A stretch of 64,000 nucleotides of DNA from Blastococcus capsensis (GTDB lineage: Bacteria; Actinomycetota; Actinomycetes; Mycobacteriales; Geodermatophilaceae), in assembly GCF_030165005.1 (NCBI RefSeq), contig NZ_JASNNW010000013.1, positions 48,642-112,641 of the forward strand, in the 5' to 3' direction. This document shows positions 26,739 to 35,789 of the stretch, one piece after another (the stretch's first letter is position 1; every line of letters starts with the position of its first letter). A model generated the notes under the pieces. It ran no database searches. It saw nothing but the letters and a program-made list of their open reading frames with translations, and was not told the DNA's origin. A program made the translations under genes and the position numbers.

Positions 26739-27710
26739 ATGGCTGATCAGCGCGGACGGGTCCTGCTGGCCGATCCCCGGGGGTACTGCGCCGGCGTCGA
26801 CCGGGCGGTGGTGGCCGTGGAACGCGCCCTGGACATCCACGGCGCGCCTGTCTACGTCCGCAAGCAGATCGTCCACAACAAGCACGTCGTGGCCACCCTC
26901 GAGCGGCGCGGCGCGATCTTCGTCGACGAGACCGACGAGGTACCCGAGGGGTCGGTCGTCGTCTTCAGCGCGCACGGGGTGTCGCCGGCGGTGCACCAGG
27001 AGGCGGCCGCGCGGCAGCTGCGCACGATCGACGCCACCTGCCCGCTGGTCACCAAGGTGCACCAGGAGGCGAAGCGGTTCGCCCGTGACGACTTCGACAT
27101 CCTGCTGATCGGTCACCGCGGGCACGAAGAGGTGGAGGGCACCGCGGGCGAGGCCCCGGCCCACATCCAGCTGGTCGACGGCGCCGACGACGTGGCGAAC
27201 GTGCAGGTCCGCGACCCGGAGAAGGTCGTGTGGCTGTCGCAGACCACGCTGTCGGTCGACGAGACGCTGGCGACGGTCGACCAGTTGAAGAACCGCTTCC
27301 CCGGCCTGCAGTCGCCGCCGAGCGACGACATCTGCTACGCCACCCAGAACCGGCAGCAGGCCGTGAAGCAGATGGCCGCCGAGTGCGACCTGGTGCTCGT
27401 GGTCGGCTCCACGAACTCGTCCAACTCCGTCCGGCTGGTCGAGGTGGCCCTGGAGGCGGGCGCGCGTGCCTCCTACCTGGTCGACTACGCCGCCGAGGTC
27501 GACCCGGCCTGGCTGGCCGGTGTCTCGACGGTGGGCGTGACCAGCGGTGCGTCGGTGCCCGAGATCCTGGTCAGCGAGGTGCTCGACTGGCTGGCCGAGC
27601 GCGGCTACGCCGACGTCGAGACGGTGAAGGCCGCGGAGGAGCGGCTGGTGTTCGCACTGCCGCACGAGCTCCGGGCCAAGCGCCGCGACGCCGATCCTGC
27701 GGCCGACTGA
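26739..27710 (+). CDS. ispH: 4-hydroxy-3-methylbut-2-enyl diphosphate reductase
   Basis: 323 aa. Last step of the MEP isoprenoid pathway, forming IPP and DMAPP with a [4Fe-4S] cluster. Cluster cysteines lie in [25 protein letters not shown] and [20 protein letters not shown]. The catalytic Glu region is [11 protein letters not shown]. Length and motifs are standard. It is divergent from the Rv1109c-like gene, as in mycobacteria. Confidence 0.97.
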   Translation: MADQRGRVLLADPRGYCAGVDRAVVAVERALDIHGAPVYVRKQIVHNKHVVATLERRGAIFVDETDEVPEGSVVVFSAHGVSPAVHQEAAARQLRTIDATCPLVTKVHQEAKRFARDDFDILLIGHRGHEEVEGTAGEAPAHIQLVDGADDVANVQVRDPEKVVWLSQTTLSVDETLATVDQLKNRFPGLQSPPSDDICYATQNRQQAVKQMAAECDLVLVVGSTNSSNSVRLVEVALEAGARASYLVDYAAEVDPAWLAGVSTVGVTSGASVPEILVSEVLDWLAERGYADVETVKAAEERLVFALPHELRAKRRDADPAAD

Positions 27711-27731
27711 CCTACCCGCCCGTTCCACGAG

Positions 27732-27767
27732 AAGGCCCCGGTCCCGCGTCTGCGGGGCCGGGGCCTT
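27732..27767. terminator. Bidirectional hairpin terminator between ispH and the DUF6542 gene
   Basis: AAGGCCCCGG...CCGGGGCCTT with inner CCCGC/GCGGG pairing and a small loop; A and T tails on either side allow it to work in both directions between these convergent genes. Confidence 0.8.
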
Positions 27768-27791
27768 CGTCGTGCTGGGGAGGAGCGACGC

Positions 27792-28439
27792 CTAGCGTCG
27801 GGCGGCCAGCCGCACGATGGCGAGCACCACGGCGATGGCGGTGGCGACGGCCATGGTCGGGAAGCCGCGCACCAGGAGCGTGGCCATGGTGGGGAGGTTG
27901 AACGTCGCCGACGGCGCCAGGCTGATGTTCGCCATGGCGACGAGCACGAAGACCAGCGGGGGCGCCACGAGGACGGTGAGCAGGTCGCGCCGCCGGACGA
28001 GCCAGGTGGCGGTCGCGGTGCCGGCGGCCAGGGTGACGAGCGTGATGGTGCCCAGGCCCATGCCGACGAACGAGTCGACGGCGCAGCCGGCCAGCGTCAG
28101 CAGGAAGACGCCGAGGACGGCGACCGTGCCGGGCAGCCGGCTCTCGCGCACGCGGGGGGCCACGGTGCGTTCGCGGCCGCGCGCCTCCGTCGAGCCGGCG
28201 CCGGCGCGACGGTCGGGCCGGCGGGGCGGCACGGGGTGTGGCTGGTCGAACCGGTCGTGGGTGTACCCGCGCTCGGCGGCATGCAGCCGTTCACCGGCTC
28301 GGCCCGGGGCCGGCGCTCCCGGCCGCCCGGGACGCCGTGATCGCTCGGCGCCGGCGGTGGGGCGCGGTGCGCGCGCGGGATAGGGCCGCTCGGGGCGCCC
28401 TCCGCTGTGCCACGCGCCCGCCGTGCTCGCCGTGGCCAT
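27792..28439 (-). CDS. DUF6542-type membrane protein
   Basis: 215 aa. The N-terminal half (~100 aa) is Arg/Pro/Gly-rich and cytoplasmic. The C-terminal half has four hydrophobic helices (GTVAVLGVFLLTLAGCAVDS; GTITLVTLAAGTATATWLV; LTVLVAPPLVFVLVAMANIS; MAVATAIAVVLAIVRLAARR). Mycobacterial Rv1111c occupies the same place between ispH and ychF. Function unknown. Confidence 0.75.
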   Translation of the reverse strand: MATASTAGAWHSGGRPERPYPARAPRPTAGAERSRRPGRPGAPAPGRAGERLHAAERGYTHDRFDQPHPVPPRRPDRRAGAGSTEARGRERTVAPRVRESRLPGTVAVLGVFLLTLAGCAVDSFVGMGLGTITLVTLAAGTATATWLVRRRDLLTVLVAPPLVFVLVAMANISLAPSATFNLPTMATLLVRGFPTMAVATAIAVVLAIVRLAARR

Positions 28440-28628
28440 GGCGCACCCCCGTCCGGTTCCGCAGGGCGACCCGGCTGGCCGACCTTCCCGGCAACGGTAA
28501 CGACCCGAGCGGCCCGGAGGCGGGAGGACGACGCCGCGTCGCAGCCTTCCTGTGGTGGTTCAGCAACACAGCGTGATGCCTGTGACACGGGGGGCACACG
28601 GGTTCCCGACGGGGCCGGCGGGCAGCCG

Positions 28629-29735
28629 TCAGCCGGAAGTGCCGTCGCGCTCTCGCCCGGTGACCACGTCCAGCCGACCGGTGGTGTCGGGGCCGGGGAG
28701 GTCGGTGAGCTCCGTCGGGCGGAGGGTGCGCACCGTCGCCTCGACGGGGGCCGGTTCGGGCACCGCCGACTCGGCGATGCCCAGGTCGTCGAACCGCCGG
28801 GCGGCGGCGAGCACCGAGCGCTCGTAGGAGCCGATCGTCTCGTTGTAGCGGGTGAGGGTCGTCGAGAGCGCCGAGCCCAGCCGGGTCAGGTGCCCGGAGA
28901 GGGTGCTCAGCCGGGCGTGCAGCCGCCGGCCCACCTCCAGCACCTGGTCGGCGTCGCGTGCCAGGCGCTCCTGCCGCCACGAGTAGGCCACCGTGCGCAG
29001 CAGGGCCAGCAGGGTGCTGGGGGTGGCCAGCACGACGTCGCGGGCGAAGCCGTGCTCCAGCAGGCCGGGCTCGGCCTCCAGCGCCGTGGTGAGGAAGCCG
29101 TCGGACGGGACGAACAGGACGGTGAACGGCGCCGCAGGCCGGAAGGCGGTCGGGTAGCGGCGGGCGGCGAGCGCGTCGATGTGGGTGCGCAGCTGGCGGG
29201 CGTGCGCCGCGACCCGCTCCGCACGCACCGCGCGGTCGTCGGCCTGGACCGCCTCGATGTAGCCGGTGAACGGCACCTTCGCGTCGACGATCACCTGGCG
29301 GCCGTCGGCCAGGGTGACCACCAAGTCGGGGCGGACGCCGGCGCCCTCGTCGTTGGTGCCCGACGGCTGCTCGACGAAGTCGCAGTGCTCGATCAGGCCG
29401 GCCACCTCGACGACCCGGCGCAGCTGCACCTCGCCCCAGCGGCCGCGGACGTGCGGCGTGCGCAGCGCGGTGACCAGGGCCGCCGTCTCGTGCTTGAGCT
29501 GCGCCGACGCCTGGCCGACCGTGCCCATCTGCTCCCGCAGCTCGCCGTGGGCGGTGGCGCGGGCGCGCTCCATGCCGGCGAGCAGCCGGTGCAGGTGGTC
29601 CAGCGACTCGTGCACCGGTTCGAGGCCGGCCTCCTCGGGCCGGCGGCGCGCCAGCAGGGTGACCACGCCGAGGGTGACGGCCGTGGCCAGCAGCGCACCG
29701 AGGAGGAGCCCGAGGAGCAGGGAAGCGGCGTCCAT
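28629..29735 (-). CDS. rmuC: DNA recombination protein RmuC
   Basis: 368 aa. It has an N-terminal membrane anchor (ASLLLGLLLGALLATAVTLG) and a helical linker, then the RmuC nuclease-like domain (RGRWGEVQLRRVVEVAGLIE; RPDLVVTLADGRQVIVDAKV; FVPSDGFLTTALEAEPGLLE; VVLATPSTLLALLRTVAYSW). The D...DAK pattern fits the restriction-endonuclease-like core. RmuC limits inversions at short inverted repeats, which is of interest given the many palindromes here. Confidence 0.92.
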   Translation of the reverse strand: MDAASLLLGLLLGALLATAVTLGVVTLLARRRPEEAGLEPVHESLDHLHRLLAGMERARATAHGELREQMGTVGQASAQLKHETAALVTALRTPHVRGRWGEVQLRRVVEVAGLIEHCDFVEQPSGTNDEGAGVRPDLVVTLADGRQVIVDAKVPFTGYIEAVQADDRAVRAERVAAHARQLRTHIDALAARRYPTAFRPAAPFTVLFVPSDGFLTTALEAEPGLLEHGFARDVVLATPSTLLALLRTVAYSWRQERLARDADQVLEVGRRLHARLSTLSGHLTRLGSALSTTLTRYNETIGSYERSVLAAARRFDDLGIAESAVPEPAPVEATVRTLRPTELTDLPGPDTTGRLDVVTGRERDGTSG

Positions 29736-29838
29736 GACCCGGAGGGTGCCCGAGGGGTCCGACGATTTCCCGGAAGCTCTGCCGCTGAGTACATCTGCAC
29801 TCAGAGGCAGAGCGTTCGCGGTGTGGTGGTCCGGCCTC

Positions 29839-30390
29839 TCAGGCGGCGACTCCGGCGTGCTCCGCTTCGTGGTCGAGCAGCCAGCGCTTCACCGGGGTTC
29901 CCCAGCGGAAGCCGCCCAGCCCGCCGTCGGAACCGAGCACGCGGTGGCACGGCACGAACAGGGCCGCGGCGTTGCGGGCGCAGGCGTTCGCCGCTGCGCG
30001 CACCGCGGCCGGCCGGCCGCAGCGGGCGGCGAAGGCGGCGTAGGTGTCGGGTCGCCCGGCGGGGACCGTGCGCAGCACCTGCCAGGCCTCCTGGAGGAAC
30101 GGCCCGGACCGCTGGCGGACGACGACCTCGTCGATGGCCGTGACGTCGCCGGCGACGAACGCCTCCACCGCCGAGAGCACGGGCAGCCGCGGGTCCTCGT
30201 CGGCGCCGCCGGGCCGCAGCGCGCGGTGGATCACCGGCCACAGCTCGTCGAGCTCCGCGGTCCACCCGCTGGCGAGGACGACGTCGCGACCATCGGGGTC
30301 TGGGCCGACGACCACGGTGAACGGACCCGGCGGGGTGGGAACGGTGGCGTAGCGGACGCGCGGGGCGGTGCGGTCGAGCAGGACGGTCAT
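29839..30390 (-). CDS. ogt: Methylated-DNA-protein cysteine methyltransferase
   Basis: 183 aa. Repairs O6-methylguanine by suicidal alkyl transfer. The active-site block FVPCHRVLGSDGGLGGFRWG is intact, preceded by the helix-turn-helix YAAFAARCGRPAAVRAAANA. The ATG at 30390 overlaps the stop of the ada-alkA gene by one base, so it is translationally coupled to it and probably induced with it. Confidence 0.95.
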   Translation of the reverse strand: MTVLLDRTAPRVRYATVPTPPGPFTVVVGPDPDGRDVVLASGWTAELDELWPVIHRALRPGGADEDPRLPVLSAVEAFVAGDVTAIDEVVVRQRSGPFLQEAWQVLRTVPAGRPDTYAAFAARCGRPAAVRAAANACARNAAALFVPCHRVLGSDGGLGGFRWGTPVKRWLLDHEAEHAGVAA

Positions 30391-31895
30391 CAGGCGCTCC
30401 TGGGGAGGTCGGGTGCACGGGTGAGGGGTGTGGCCGGGCGGGTGAAGAGGGACGGGATGGCGAGCGCCCACAGGTGGAGGACGGCGTAGGACCGCCACGG
30501 TCGCCAGCGGGTGGCGGCGTCGGTGTCGCTGCTGCTCAGCGCTGCGAGCGACTTGCTCAGGGCGAGGTCGCCGGGGAGCCAGACGTCGGGGTCGGCCAGG
30601 CCGCGCAGCCCGACGAGGGCCGCGGTCCACGGGCCGATGCCGGGGACCGCGCGCAGTGCCCGCTCCGCGTCGGCGCGCTCCGCGCCCGGCCCGAGGGCGA
30701 CGCTGCCACCGGCGAGCGCGGTGGCCAGCGCGTGCACCGTCCGGCGGCGCGCGCCGGTGAGGCCCACCGCCGTCAGATCGGCGTCCGCCAGCGCGTCCGG
30801 GCGGGGGAAGGCGTGCGTGAGGGTGCCGACCGGCTCGGGCAGGGGCGTGCCGGCCGCCGTCAGCAGCCGGGCGGTGAGGGTGCGGGCGCCGGCGACGGAC
30901 ACCTGCTGACCCAGGACGGCGCGCACCGCGAGCTCGTCGGCGTCGGGGGAGGCGGGCACCCGCCGTCCGGGGGCGGCGGCGACCAGCGGGGCGAGCGCCG
31001 GGTCGGCGCCCAGCACGTCGTCGACGGCGGTGGGGTCGGCATCCAGGTCGAGCATCCGGCGGCAGCGGCTGACCGCGGCCGCCAGGTCGCGGAGTTCGCC
31101 GAGCCGCAGGCGCACGGTCACCCCCGCGCCGCCGTCGGGAGCCGGGGAGAGCCGGACGACCGCGGGCCCGTGCGGCAGGTCGAGCACGCGGGAGAACGTC
31201 GTCCCGTCCCACTCCTCGAGGCCGGGCACCGCATGCGCGCCGAGGAAGAGCAGCACCTCCTCGGCGGCGTAGGGCGCCCTGGCGGCCAGCCGCAGCGTCA
31301 GCCAGCCGGGCGGTCCGCCGTGCGCGCCGCGGCGGCCGCGGCGCAACTCGGACGGCGTGGTGGCGAAGACCTCCTGGACGGTGTCGTTGAACTGCCGGAC
31401 GCTGGTGAAGCCCGCGGCGAAAGCGACGTCGGCCATCGGCAGGTCGGTGGTCTCGACCAGCAGCCGGGCGGTCTGCGCCCGCTGGGCGCGGGCCAGTGCC
31501 AGCGGGCCGACGCCCAGCTCCGCGACGACCAGCCGGTGCAGCTGCCGCTCGGAGTAGCCGAGGTGGGCGGCCAGGCCCGGCACACCGGAGCGCTCGACCT
31601 CGCCGTCGCCGATCAGCCGCATGGCCCGGGCGACGACGTCGGCGCGCACGTCCCACTCCGGTGACCCGGGTGCGGCGTCCGGCCGGCACCGCCGGCAGGC
31701 GCGGAAGCCGGCGCCCTGGGCGGCGGCCGCGGTGGAGAAGAAGGAGACGTTGCGGGCCAGCGGCGTGCGGGCCGGGCAGGACGGGCGGCAGTAGATGCCC
31801 GTGGTGTGCACGGCGGTGAAGAACCAGCCGTCGAAGCGCGCGTCCCGGCCGGCGACGGCGCGGTAGCAGCGCTCCTGGTCGAGGGCCTCGTTCAC
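30390..31895 (-). CDS. Ada-AlkA fusion: adaptive-response regulator and 3-methyladenine DNA glycosylase
   Basis: 501 aa from GTG 31895; an ATG four codons upstream is an alternative. The Ada N-terminal metal domain holds four Cys (GIYCRPSC and FRACRRC), the phosphotriester methyl acceptor site. The AraC-type helix-turn-helix follows (VPGLAAHLGYSERQLHRLVV; MADVAFAAGFTSVRQFNDTV), then an AlkA N-terminal domain. A HhH-GPD glycosylase domain ends the protein (VRAVLGQQVSVAGARTLTAR; VPGIGPWTAALVGLRGLADP and catalytic Asp in WLPGDLAL). The methyltransferase domain missing from this Ada is supplied by the coupled ogt. Expected to self-activate on methylation damage. Confidence 0.93.
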   Translation of the reverse strand: MNEALDQERCYRAVAGRDARFDGWFFTAVHTTGIYCRPSCPARTPLARNVSFFSTAAAAQGAGFRACRRCRPDAAPGSPEWDVRADVVARAMRLIGDGEVERSGVPGLAAHLGYSERQLHRLVVAELGVGPLALARAQRAQTARLLVETTDLPMADVAFAAGFTSVRQFNDTVQEVFATTPSELRRGRRGAHGGPPGWLTLRLAARAPYAAEEVLLFLGAHAVPGLEEWDGTTFSRVLDLPHGPAVVRLSPAPDGGAGVTVRLRLGELRDLAAAVSRCRRMLDLDADPTAVDDVLGADPALAPLVAAAPGRRVPASPDADELAVRAVLGQQVSVAGARTLTARLLTAAGTPLPEPVGTLTHAFPRPDALADADLTAVGLTGARRRTVHALATALAGGSVALGPGAERADAERALRAVPGIGPWTAALVGLRGLADPDVWLPGDLALSKSLAALSSSDTDAATRWRPWRSYAVLHLWALAIPSLFTRPATPLTRAPDLPRSA

Positions 31896-32254
31896 GTCCC
31901 CGAGCATGCCAGTGCCCGGGGCTCCCTTCTGGCGGTTTTCGGACGCCGCCGTGGTCCGGGGTGCCCGACCGGCGGAGCCCGGCCGTCCGGCGAGTACGGC
32001 TGGTGCGGGGTGCCCTTCGGGACGACGTAGAGCTGCCCCGGGCCGAGGGTGAGGTCGCCGTCGTCCATCCGGATGGTCAGCGAGCCGGACAGCACGAGGA
32101 AGACCTCGTCGGTCTCCGGGTGGCTGTGGCGGGTGAACTCGCCCCGGGTGTGCACCACCCGGAGGTCGTAGTCGTCGAGGACGGCGACGGTGCGGGGTGA
32201 CCACGGCTGGTCGATGGTGGCGAGGACGGCGGGGAGGTCGACGGGGGAGGGCAT
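31892..32254 (-). CDS. Cupin-domain protein, possibly truncated at the C-terminus
   Basis: 120 aa. Residues 10-95 form a cupin barrel with metal motif 1 (HTRGEFTRHSHPETDEVFLV then LSGSLTIRMDDG) and motif 2 (LTLGPGQLYVVPKGTPHQPY). After residue ~90 the sequence becomes Pro/Arg-rich and unlike cupins, and the frame overlaps the ada-alkA start by four bases. A frameshift or truncation of the original C-terminus is likely, though the metal site is complete. Substrate unknown. Confidence 0.65.
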   Translation of the reverse strand: MPSPVDLPAVLATIDQPWSPRTVAVLDDYDLRVVHTRGEFTRHSHPETDEVFLVLSGSLTIRMDDGDLTLGPGQLYVVPKGTPHQPYSPDGRAPPVGHPGPRRRPKTARREPRALACSGT

Positions 32255-32288
32255 GGCGCCATGCTCGTTGGCCGCGCCGCAAACACGT

Positions 32289-32912
32289 CTAGGAACTCCG
32301 GCCCCCGTCCGCCACGGTGCCCAGCCACTCCGTGAAGACGGGACGGATCACGCGGCTCAGCCGCTCGTAGCCGCGCGCGGACGGGTGGGCTCCGTCGCGG
32401 GCGGCGACCTCGCGGAGCCACTCGTCGTCCTGCAGGCCGGCGGCGATCTCGACGTAGGGCACATGCAGTGCGGTGCACTCGCTGCCCATGGCCTCGGAGA
32501 GGTCGAGGATGAGCCGGTTCTGCTGGTCGTCGTGGACGAGGGTGGGCCCGACGGCCAGCAGCGGCCAGCCCTGCTCGCCGGCCTGGTCGGCGACGAGCCG
32601 CACCGCGCGCAGGGTCCCGGACTGCGGCACCCGTCGCTGCCCGCCGTCGACGGTGGTGTCGTTGACCCCGACGGCGAGGACCACGCCCCGGCCGTCGCCC
32701 TGGCGCAGCCGTGGTCGGGCCTCGGCCAGCCAGCGAGCCTGCACGTCCTGCGAGGTCTCCCGCCGCACACCGAGGTTGTAGCCGGTGAGGTCGGTGCCGG
32801 CGCGGCGCGCGGAGGCCACCACCCGTCCGACCCAGCCCATCGCGGCGTCGTCTCCGACCCCGGCGGTCAGCGAGTCACCGAAGAAGCAGACGCGGAGGTC
32901 GGGGGAGGGCAC
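32289..32912 (-). CDS. SGNH/GDSL-family hydrolase
   Basis: 207 aa. Block I FFGDSLTAGVGDD (catalytic Ser), block II Gly in YNLGVRRETS, block III VLAVGVNDT (Asn) and block V DGAHPSARGY (Asp-x-x-His) are all present in order. No signal peptide, so it is probably cytoplasmic. Likely an esterase or lipase-like hydrolase of unknown substrate. It is divergent from ychF. Confidence 0.88.
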   Translation of the reverse strand: MPSPDLRVCFFGDSLTAGVGDDAAMGWVGRVVASARRAGTDLTGYNLGVRRETSQDVQARWLAEARPRLRQGDGRGVVLAVGVNDTTVDGGQRRVPQSGTLRAVRLVADQAGEQGWPLLAVGPTLVHDDQQNRLILDLSEAMGSECTALHVPYVEIAAGLQDDEWLREVAARDGAHPSARGYERLSRVIRPVFTEWLGTVADGGRSS

Positions 32913-32936
32913 GGACGCAAACTAGGCTGGACTCCC

Positions 32937-34010
32937 GTGAGCCTCACCATCGGGATCGTCGGCCTGCCCAACGTCGGCAAGTCGACCCTCTTCAACGCCC
33001 TGACCAAGAACGACGTCCTCGCGGCGAACTACCCGTTCGCGACGATCGAGCCGAACGTCGGCGTGGTGGGCGTGCCCGACCCGCGGCTGGCGAAGCTGGC
33101 CGAGATCTTCGGCAGCCAGAAGATCATCCCGGCGACCGTGTCCTTCGTCGACATCGCCGGCATCGTCCGCGGCGCCAGCGAGGGGCAGGGGCTGGGCAAC
33201 AAGTTCCTGGCCAACATTCGCGAGAGCGACGCGATCTGCCAGGTGATCCGGGTGTTCACCGACCCCGACGTCGTGCACGTCGACGGCAAGGTCAGCCCGG
33301 CCGACGACATCGAGACGATCAACACCGAGCTCCTCCTGGCCGACCTGCAGACGCTGGAGAAGGCGATCCCGCGGCTGGAGAAGGAGATGCGCAAGGACAA
33401 GGAGCGCGCCCAGCTGCACAAGGCCGCCGTCGAGGCGCAGCAGGTGCTGGACGAGGGCAGGACCCTGTTCGCCGCCGGCCTCGAGCCCGCGCCCCTGCGC
33501 GAGCTCGGGCTCATGACCACCAAGCCGTTCCTCTACGTCTTCAACGTCGACGCCGACGAGCTGGCCAACAGCGCGATGCTCGACGAGCTGCGCGAGCTGG
33601 TCGCGCCCGCCGAGGCGATCTTCCTCGACGCGCAGACCGAGTCGGAGCTGATCGAGCTGCCCGAGGAGGAGGCCGCCGAGCTGCTGGCCTCCATCGGTCA
33701 GGACGAGCCCGGACTGGATCAGCTGGCGTCGGTGGGCTTCCGCACCCTCGGGCTGCAGAGCTACCTGACCGCCGGGCCGAAGGAGGCCCGCGCCTGGACC
33801 ATCCCGGTCGGCGCCACGGCACCGCAGGCCGCCGGTGTCATCCACACCGACTTCCAGCGGGGCTTCATCAAGGCCGAGATCGTCTCCTTCGACCAGCTGC
33901 TCGAGGCCGGCTCCATGGCCGAGGCGAAGGCCAAGGGCTGGGTCCGCATGGAGGGCAAGGAGTACGTGATGGCGGACGGCGACGTCGTGGAGTTCCGCTT
34001 CAACGTCTAG
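32937..34010 (+). CDS. ychF: Redox-regulated ATPase YchF (Obg-related GTPase family)
   Basis: 357 aa from GTG 32937. G1 loop GLPNVGKSTLFNAL, switch/G3 FVDIAGIVRGASEGQGLGNK, and NVDADE in place of NKxD, which explains ATP preference in this family. The C-terminal TGS domain is present (ARAWTIPVGATAPQAAGVIH; DFQRGFIKAEIVSFD). A helical coiled region lies between. Ribosome-associated, stress-linked. Mycobacteria also have ychF two genes from ispH. Confidence 0.96.
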   Translation: MSLTIGIVGLPNVGKSTLFNALTKNDVLAANYPFATIEPNVGVVGVPDPRLAKLAEIFGSQKIIPATVSFVDIAGIVRGASEGQGLGNKFLANIRESDAICQVIRVFTDPDVVHVDGKVSPADDIETINTELLLADLQTLEKAIPRLEKEMRKDKERAQLHKAAVEAQQVLDEGRTLFAAGLEPAPLRELGLMTTKPFLYVFNVDADELANSAMLDELRELVAPAEAIFLDAQTESELIELPEEEAAELLASIGQDEPGLDQLASVGFRTLGLQSYLTAGPKEARAWTIPVGATAPQAAGVIHTDFQRGFIKAEIVSFDQLLEAGSMAEAKAKGWVRMEGKEYVMADGDVVEFRFNV

Positions 34011-34023
34011 ACCACGCCCTTCC

Positions 34024-34058
34024 GCGGGGTCAGCGGCTCCCAGGGCCGCGGACCCCGC
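34024..34058 (+). terminator. Hairpin terminator after ychF
   Basis: GCGGGGTC (34024-34031) pairs with GACCCCGC (34051-34058), continued inside by GCGGC/GCCGC; loop of about six bases. It begins 14 bases beyond the ychF stop. Confidence 0.65.
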
Positions 34059-34062
34059 ATCC

Positions 34063-34293
34063 TCAACCGCCCTGCCGCAGCTCGACCGCCTCCCCGCTCG
34101 ACCCGTCGATCAGCATCCGGTCGCCGATCGGGGCCTCCAGGGGCAGCTCTACGACGTCGAGGCACTCGGCGGCCGGCCCGAGCGGACGAGTGGTCGCCTC
34201 CACCGTGACCCGGACCTCACGATCGGTCTCGTCGAGCTCGGTGACGGCGGGATCACCGTCGGGCGTCGAGCGGCTCGCTCGGCAGCGCCACAC
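34063..34293 (-). CDS. Possible small protein or gene remnant
   Basis: 76 aa frame with coherent content: VREVTVEA-type strand (REVRVTVEATTRPLGPAAEC) and LPLEAPIGDRMLIDGSSGEA. It resembles the tail of a beta-rich protein, not random sequence. On the opposite strand at ~34345-34460 another short coherent stretch occurs (AGLADDLLAGHLVEAFGVDV) that runs into a stop. Both may be remnants of decayed genes in this 480-base stretch between ychF and the SQR-like gene. Confidence 0.35.
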   Translation of the reverse strand: MWRCRASRSTPDGDPAVTELDETDREVRVTVEATTRPLGPAAECLDVVELPLEAPIGDRMLIDGSSGEAVELRQGG

Positions 34294-34494
34294 TCGTGCC
34301 CGTCCCCACGGGTGTCAATGAGTTCGGGCGTCGAGGGTCCAGGGGTCCGCCGGCTACCGCGCCGGTCTCGCCGACGACCTGCTCGCCGGCCATCTGGTCG
34401 AGGCGTTCGGCGTCGACGTCGACCGGAGCCGGGACGCGGCCGGCCACACCGTCGGAACCTGACGGAAGCCTTCTGTGGCAACTCCCCGAGCGGG

Positions 34495-35679
34495 TCAGAC
34501 CTTGCCGCGCAGGAGCCGGCGCCAGTAGATCTGCGGGAGGACGTAGCGGTCGACGAACCAGGTCGCGCGGCGGGGCTTGACCGGGTCGAGGAACGGTACC
34601 GACGGTTGGGGGCGGCCGTCGCGATCGACCTCCGCGAGCATCAGCGACCGGCGGCTCACGGTGATCGGCATGACCGTGTACCCGTCGTACCGCTGCAGCT
34701 GCTGCCCGCTCCGCGCGGCGGCGATGTTCTTGGCGAGCACGTCCACCTGGCGCCGCAGCGCTCCACCCGACGGGACCGTCTCGACGGCTGCGGCGTCGCC
34801 CAGCGCCCAGATCGATCCGTGGCGGCGCGAGCGCAGGGTGAACGGGTCGATGTCCACGAGGCCGGGTGTCTCGTCCACAGCCAGGCCGCTGTCCGCGATC
34901 CATCCCGGCGCCCGGTAGTTCGGCGCGGCGTGCGCGAAGGCGACGTCCTCGAGCACTCCCCGGCCGGTGGGCGACGTGAGCGTGAGCGTGCGCAGATCGG
35001 GGTCCACCCGCTCGATCCGGGTCTCGCGCAGCACCTCGATGCCGTAGTCGGCGTAGCCGCGCTCGAGGACCTCCTCGGGCTCGGACAGTCCCGTCACCGA
35101 CGGCCGGGGCAGGACCAGGCGGACGTCGAGGTCCTGCAGGACGCCGGCGCGCCGCCAGTGGTCGCACGCCATGAACAGCGGCTTCAGCGCGGTCGGCCCG
35201 CAGGACGCCGGCTCCGGCGGCACGGTGAAGACCACGGAGCCCCTCCGCAGCGAGCGCAGGCTCGGCCACACCAGCGGCGTGCTGCCCGGGACGTAGGTGG
35301 TGGCGGCCCAGCCCTCGGTGTACGCCGACCGCAGGCCGGGCGTGGCCTCCCAGTCCTCCACGAGGCCGGGACACAGCACGAGGGTCGAGCAGTGCAGCGT
35401 GCAGCCTCCGCGGGTGCGCACGGTCATGGCATCCGGATCGACCGCTTCCACGAAGTCCCGGAGCCACGTGCACCCGTCGGGGATGACGTCGGCCATCGGA
35501 CGGTCCAGGTCCGCCATCGTCGCCTCGCCGCCGCCGACGTAGTTGAGCAACGGTTTGTACCGGTGCACCGGCTGCGGGGCCACGACGGTGACGTCCTTCT
35601 CGCCGTCGCGGAGCAGCCGTGCTGCCAGCGAGATCCCGGCGTTGCCGCCACCGACGATCAGTACTCCGTGACGTTCCAC
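34495..35679 (-). CDS. Sulfide:quinone oxidoreductase-like flavoprotein
   Basis: 394 aa from GTG 35679 (GGGAG upstream). FAD-binding GVLIVGGGNAGISLAARLLR and second dinucleotide-type motif SIWALGDAAAVETVPSGGAL. PASCGPTALKPLFMACDHWR resembles the SQR block around the first redox Cys. The second redox Cys, expected in the GDCxN position of human-type SQR, is Ala here (GDAAA). There is a C-terminal amphipathic tail (WFVDRYVLPQIYWRRLLRGK). It could be an SQR with altered sulfur chemistry or a related membrane-associated FAD oxidoreductase. Confidence 0.75.
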   Translation of the reverse strand: MERHGVLIVGGGNAGISLAARLLRDGEKDVTVVAPQPVHRYKPLLNYVGGGEATMADLDRPMADVIPDGCTWLRDFVEAVDPDAMTVRTRGGCTLHCSTLVLCPGLVEDWEATPGLRSAYTEGWAATTYVPGSTPLVWPSLRSLRRGSVVFTVPPEPASCGPTALKPLFMACDHWRRAGVLQDLDVRLVLPRPSVTGLSEPEEVLERGYADYGIEVLRETRIERVDPDLRTLTLTSPTGRGVLEDVAFAHAAPNYRAPGWIADSGLAVDETPGLVDIDPFTLRSRRHGSIWALGDAAAVETVPSGGALRRQVDVLAKNIAAARSGQQLQRYDGYTVMPITVSRRSLMLAEVDRDGRPQPSVPFLDPVKPRRATWFVDRYVLPQIYWRRLLRGKV

Positions 35680-35789
35680 GTCAGCTCCCGGGTAAGGCCG
35701 CGAACCCGTGTCATCGCCGCGGCTCGGCCATCGCGTCGAGCCTGCCCGGTCCCGGTGGATCGCACACGACGAACGTGCAGTTGGTTCCA

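Noticed and set aside
34337..34462. Short plus-strand frame with AGLADDLLAGHLVEAFGVDV as a gene
   Set aside because: No start or ribosome site and only ~40 coherent residues; at most a remnant.
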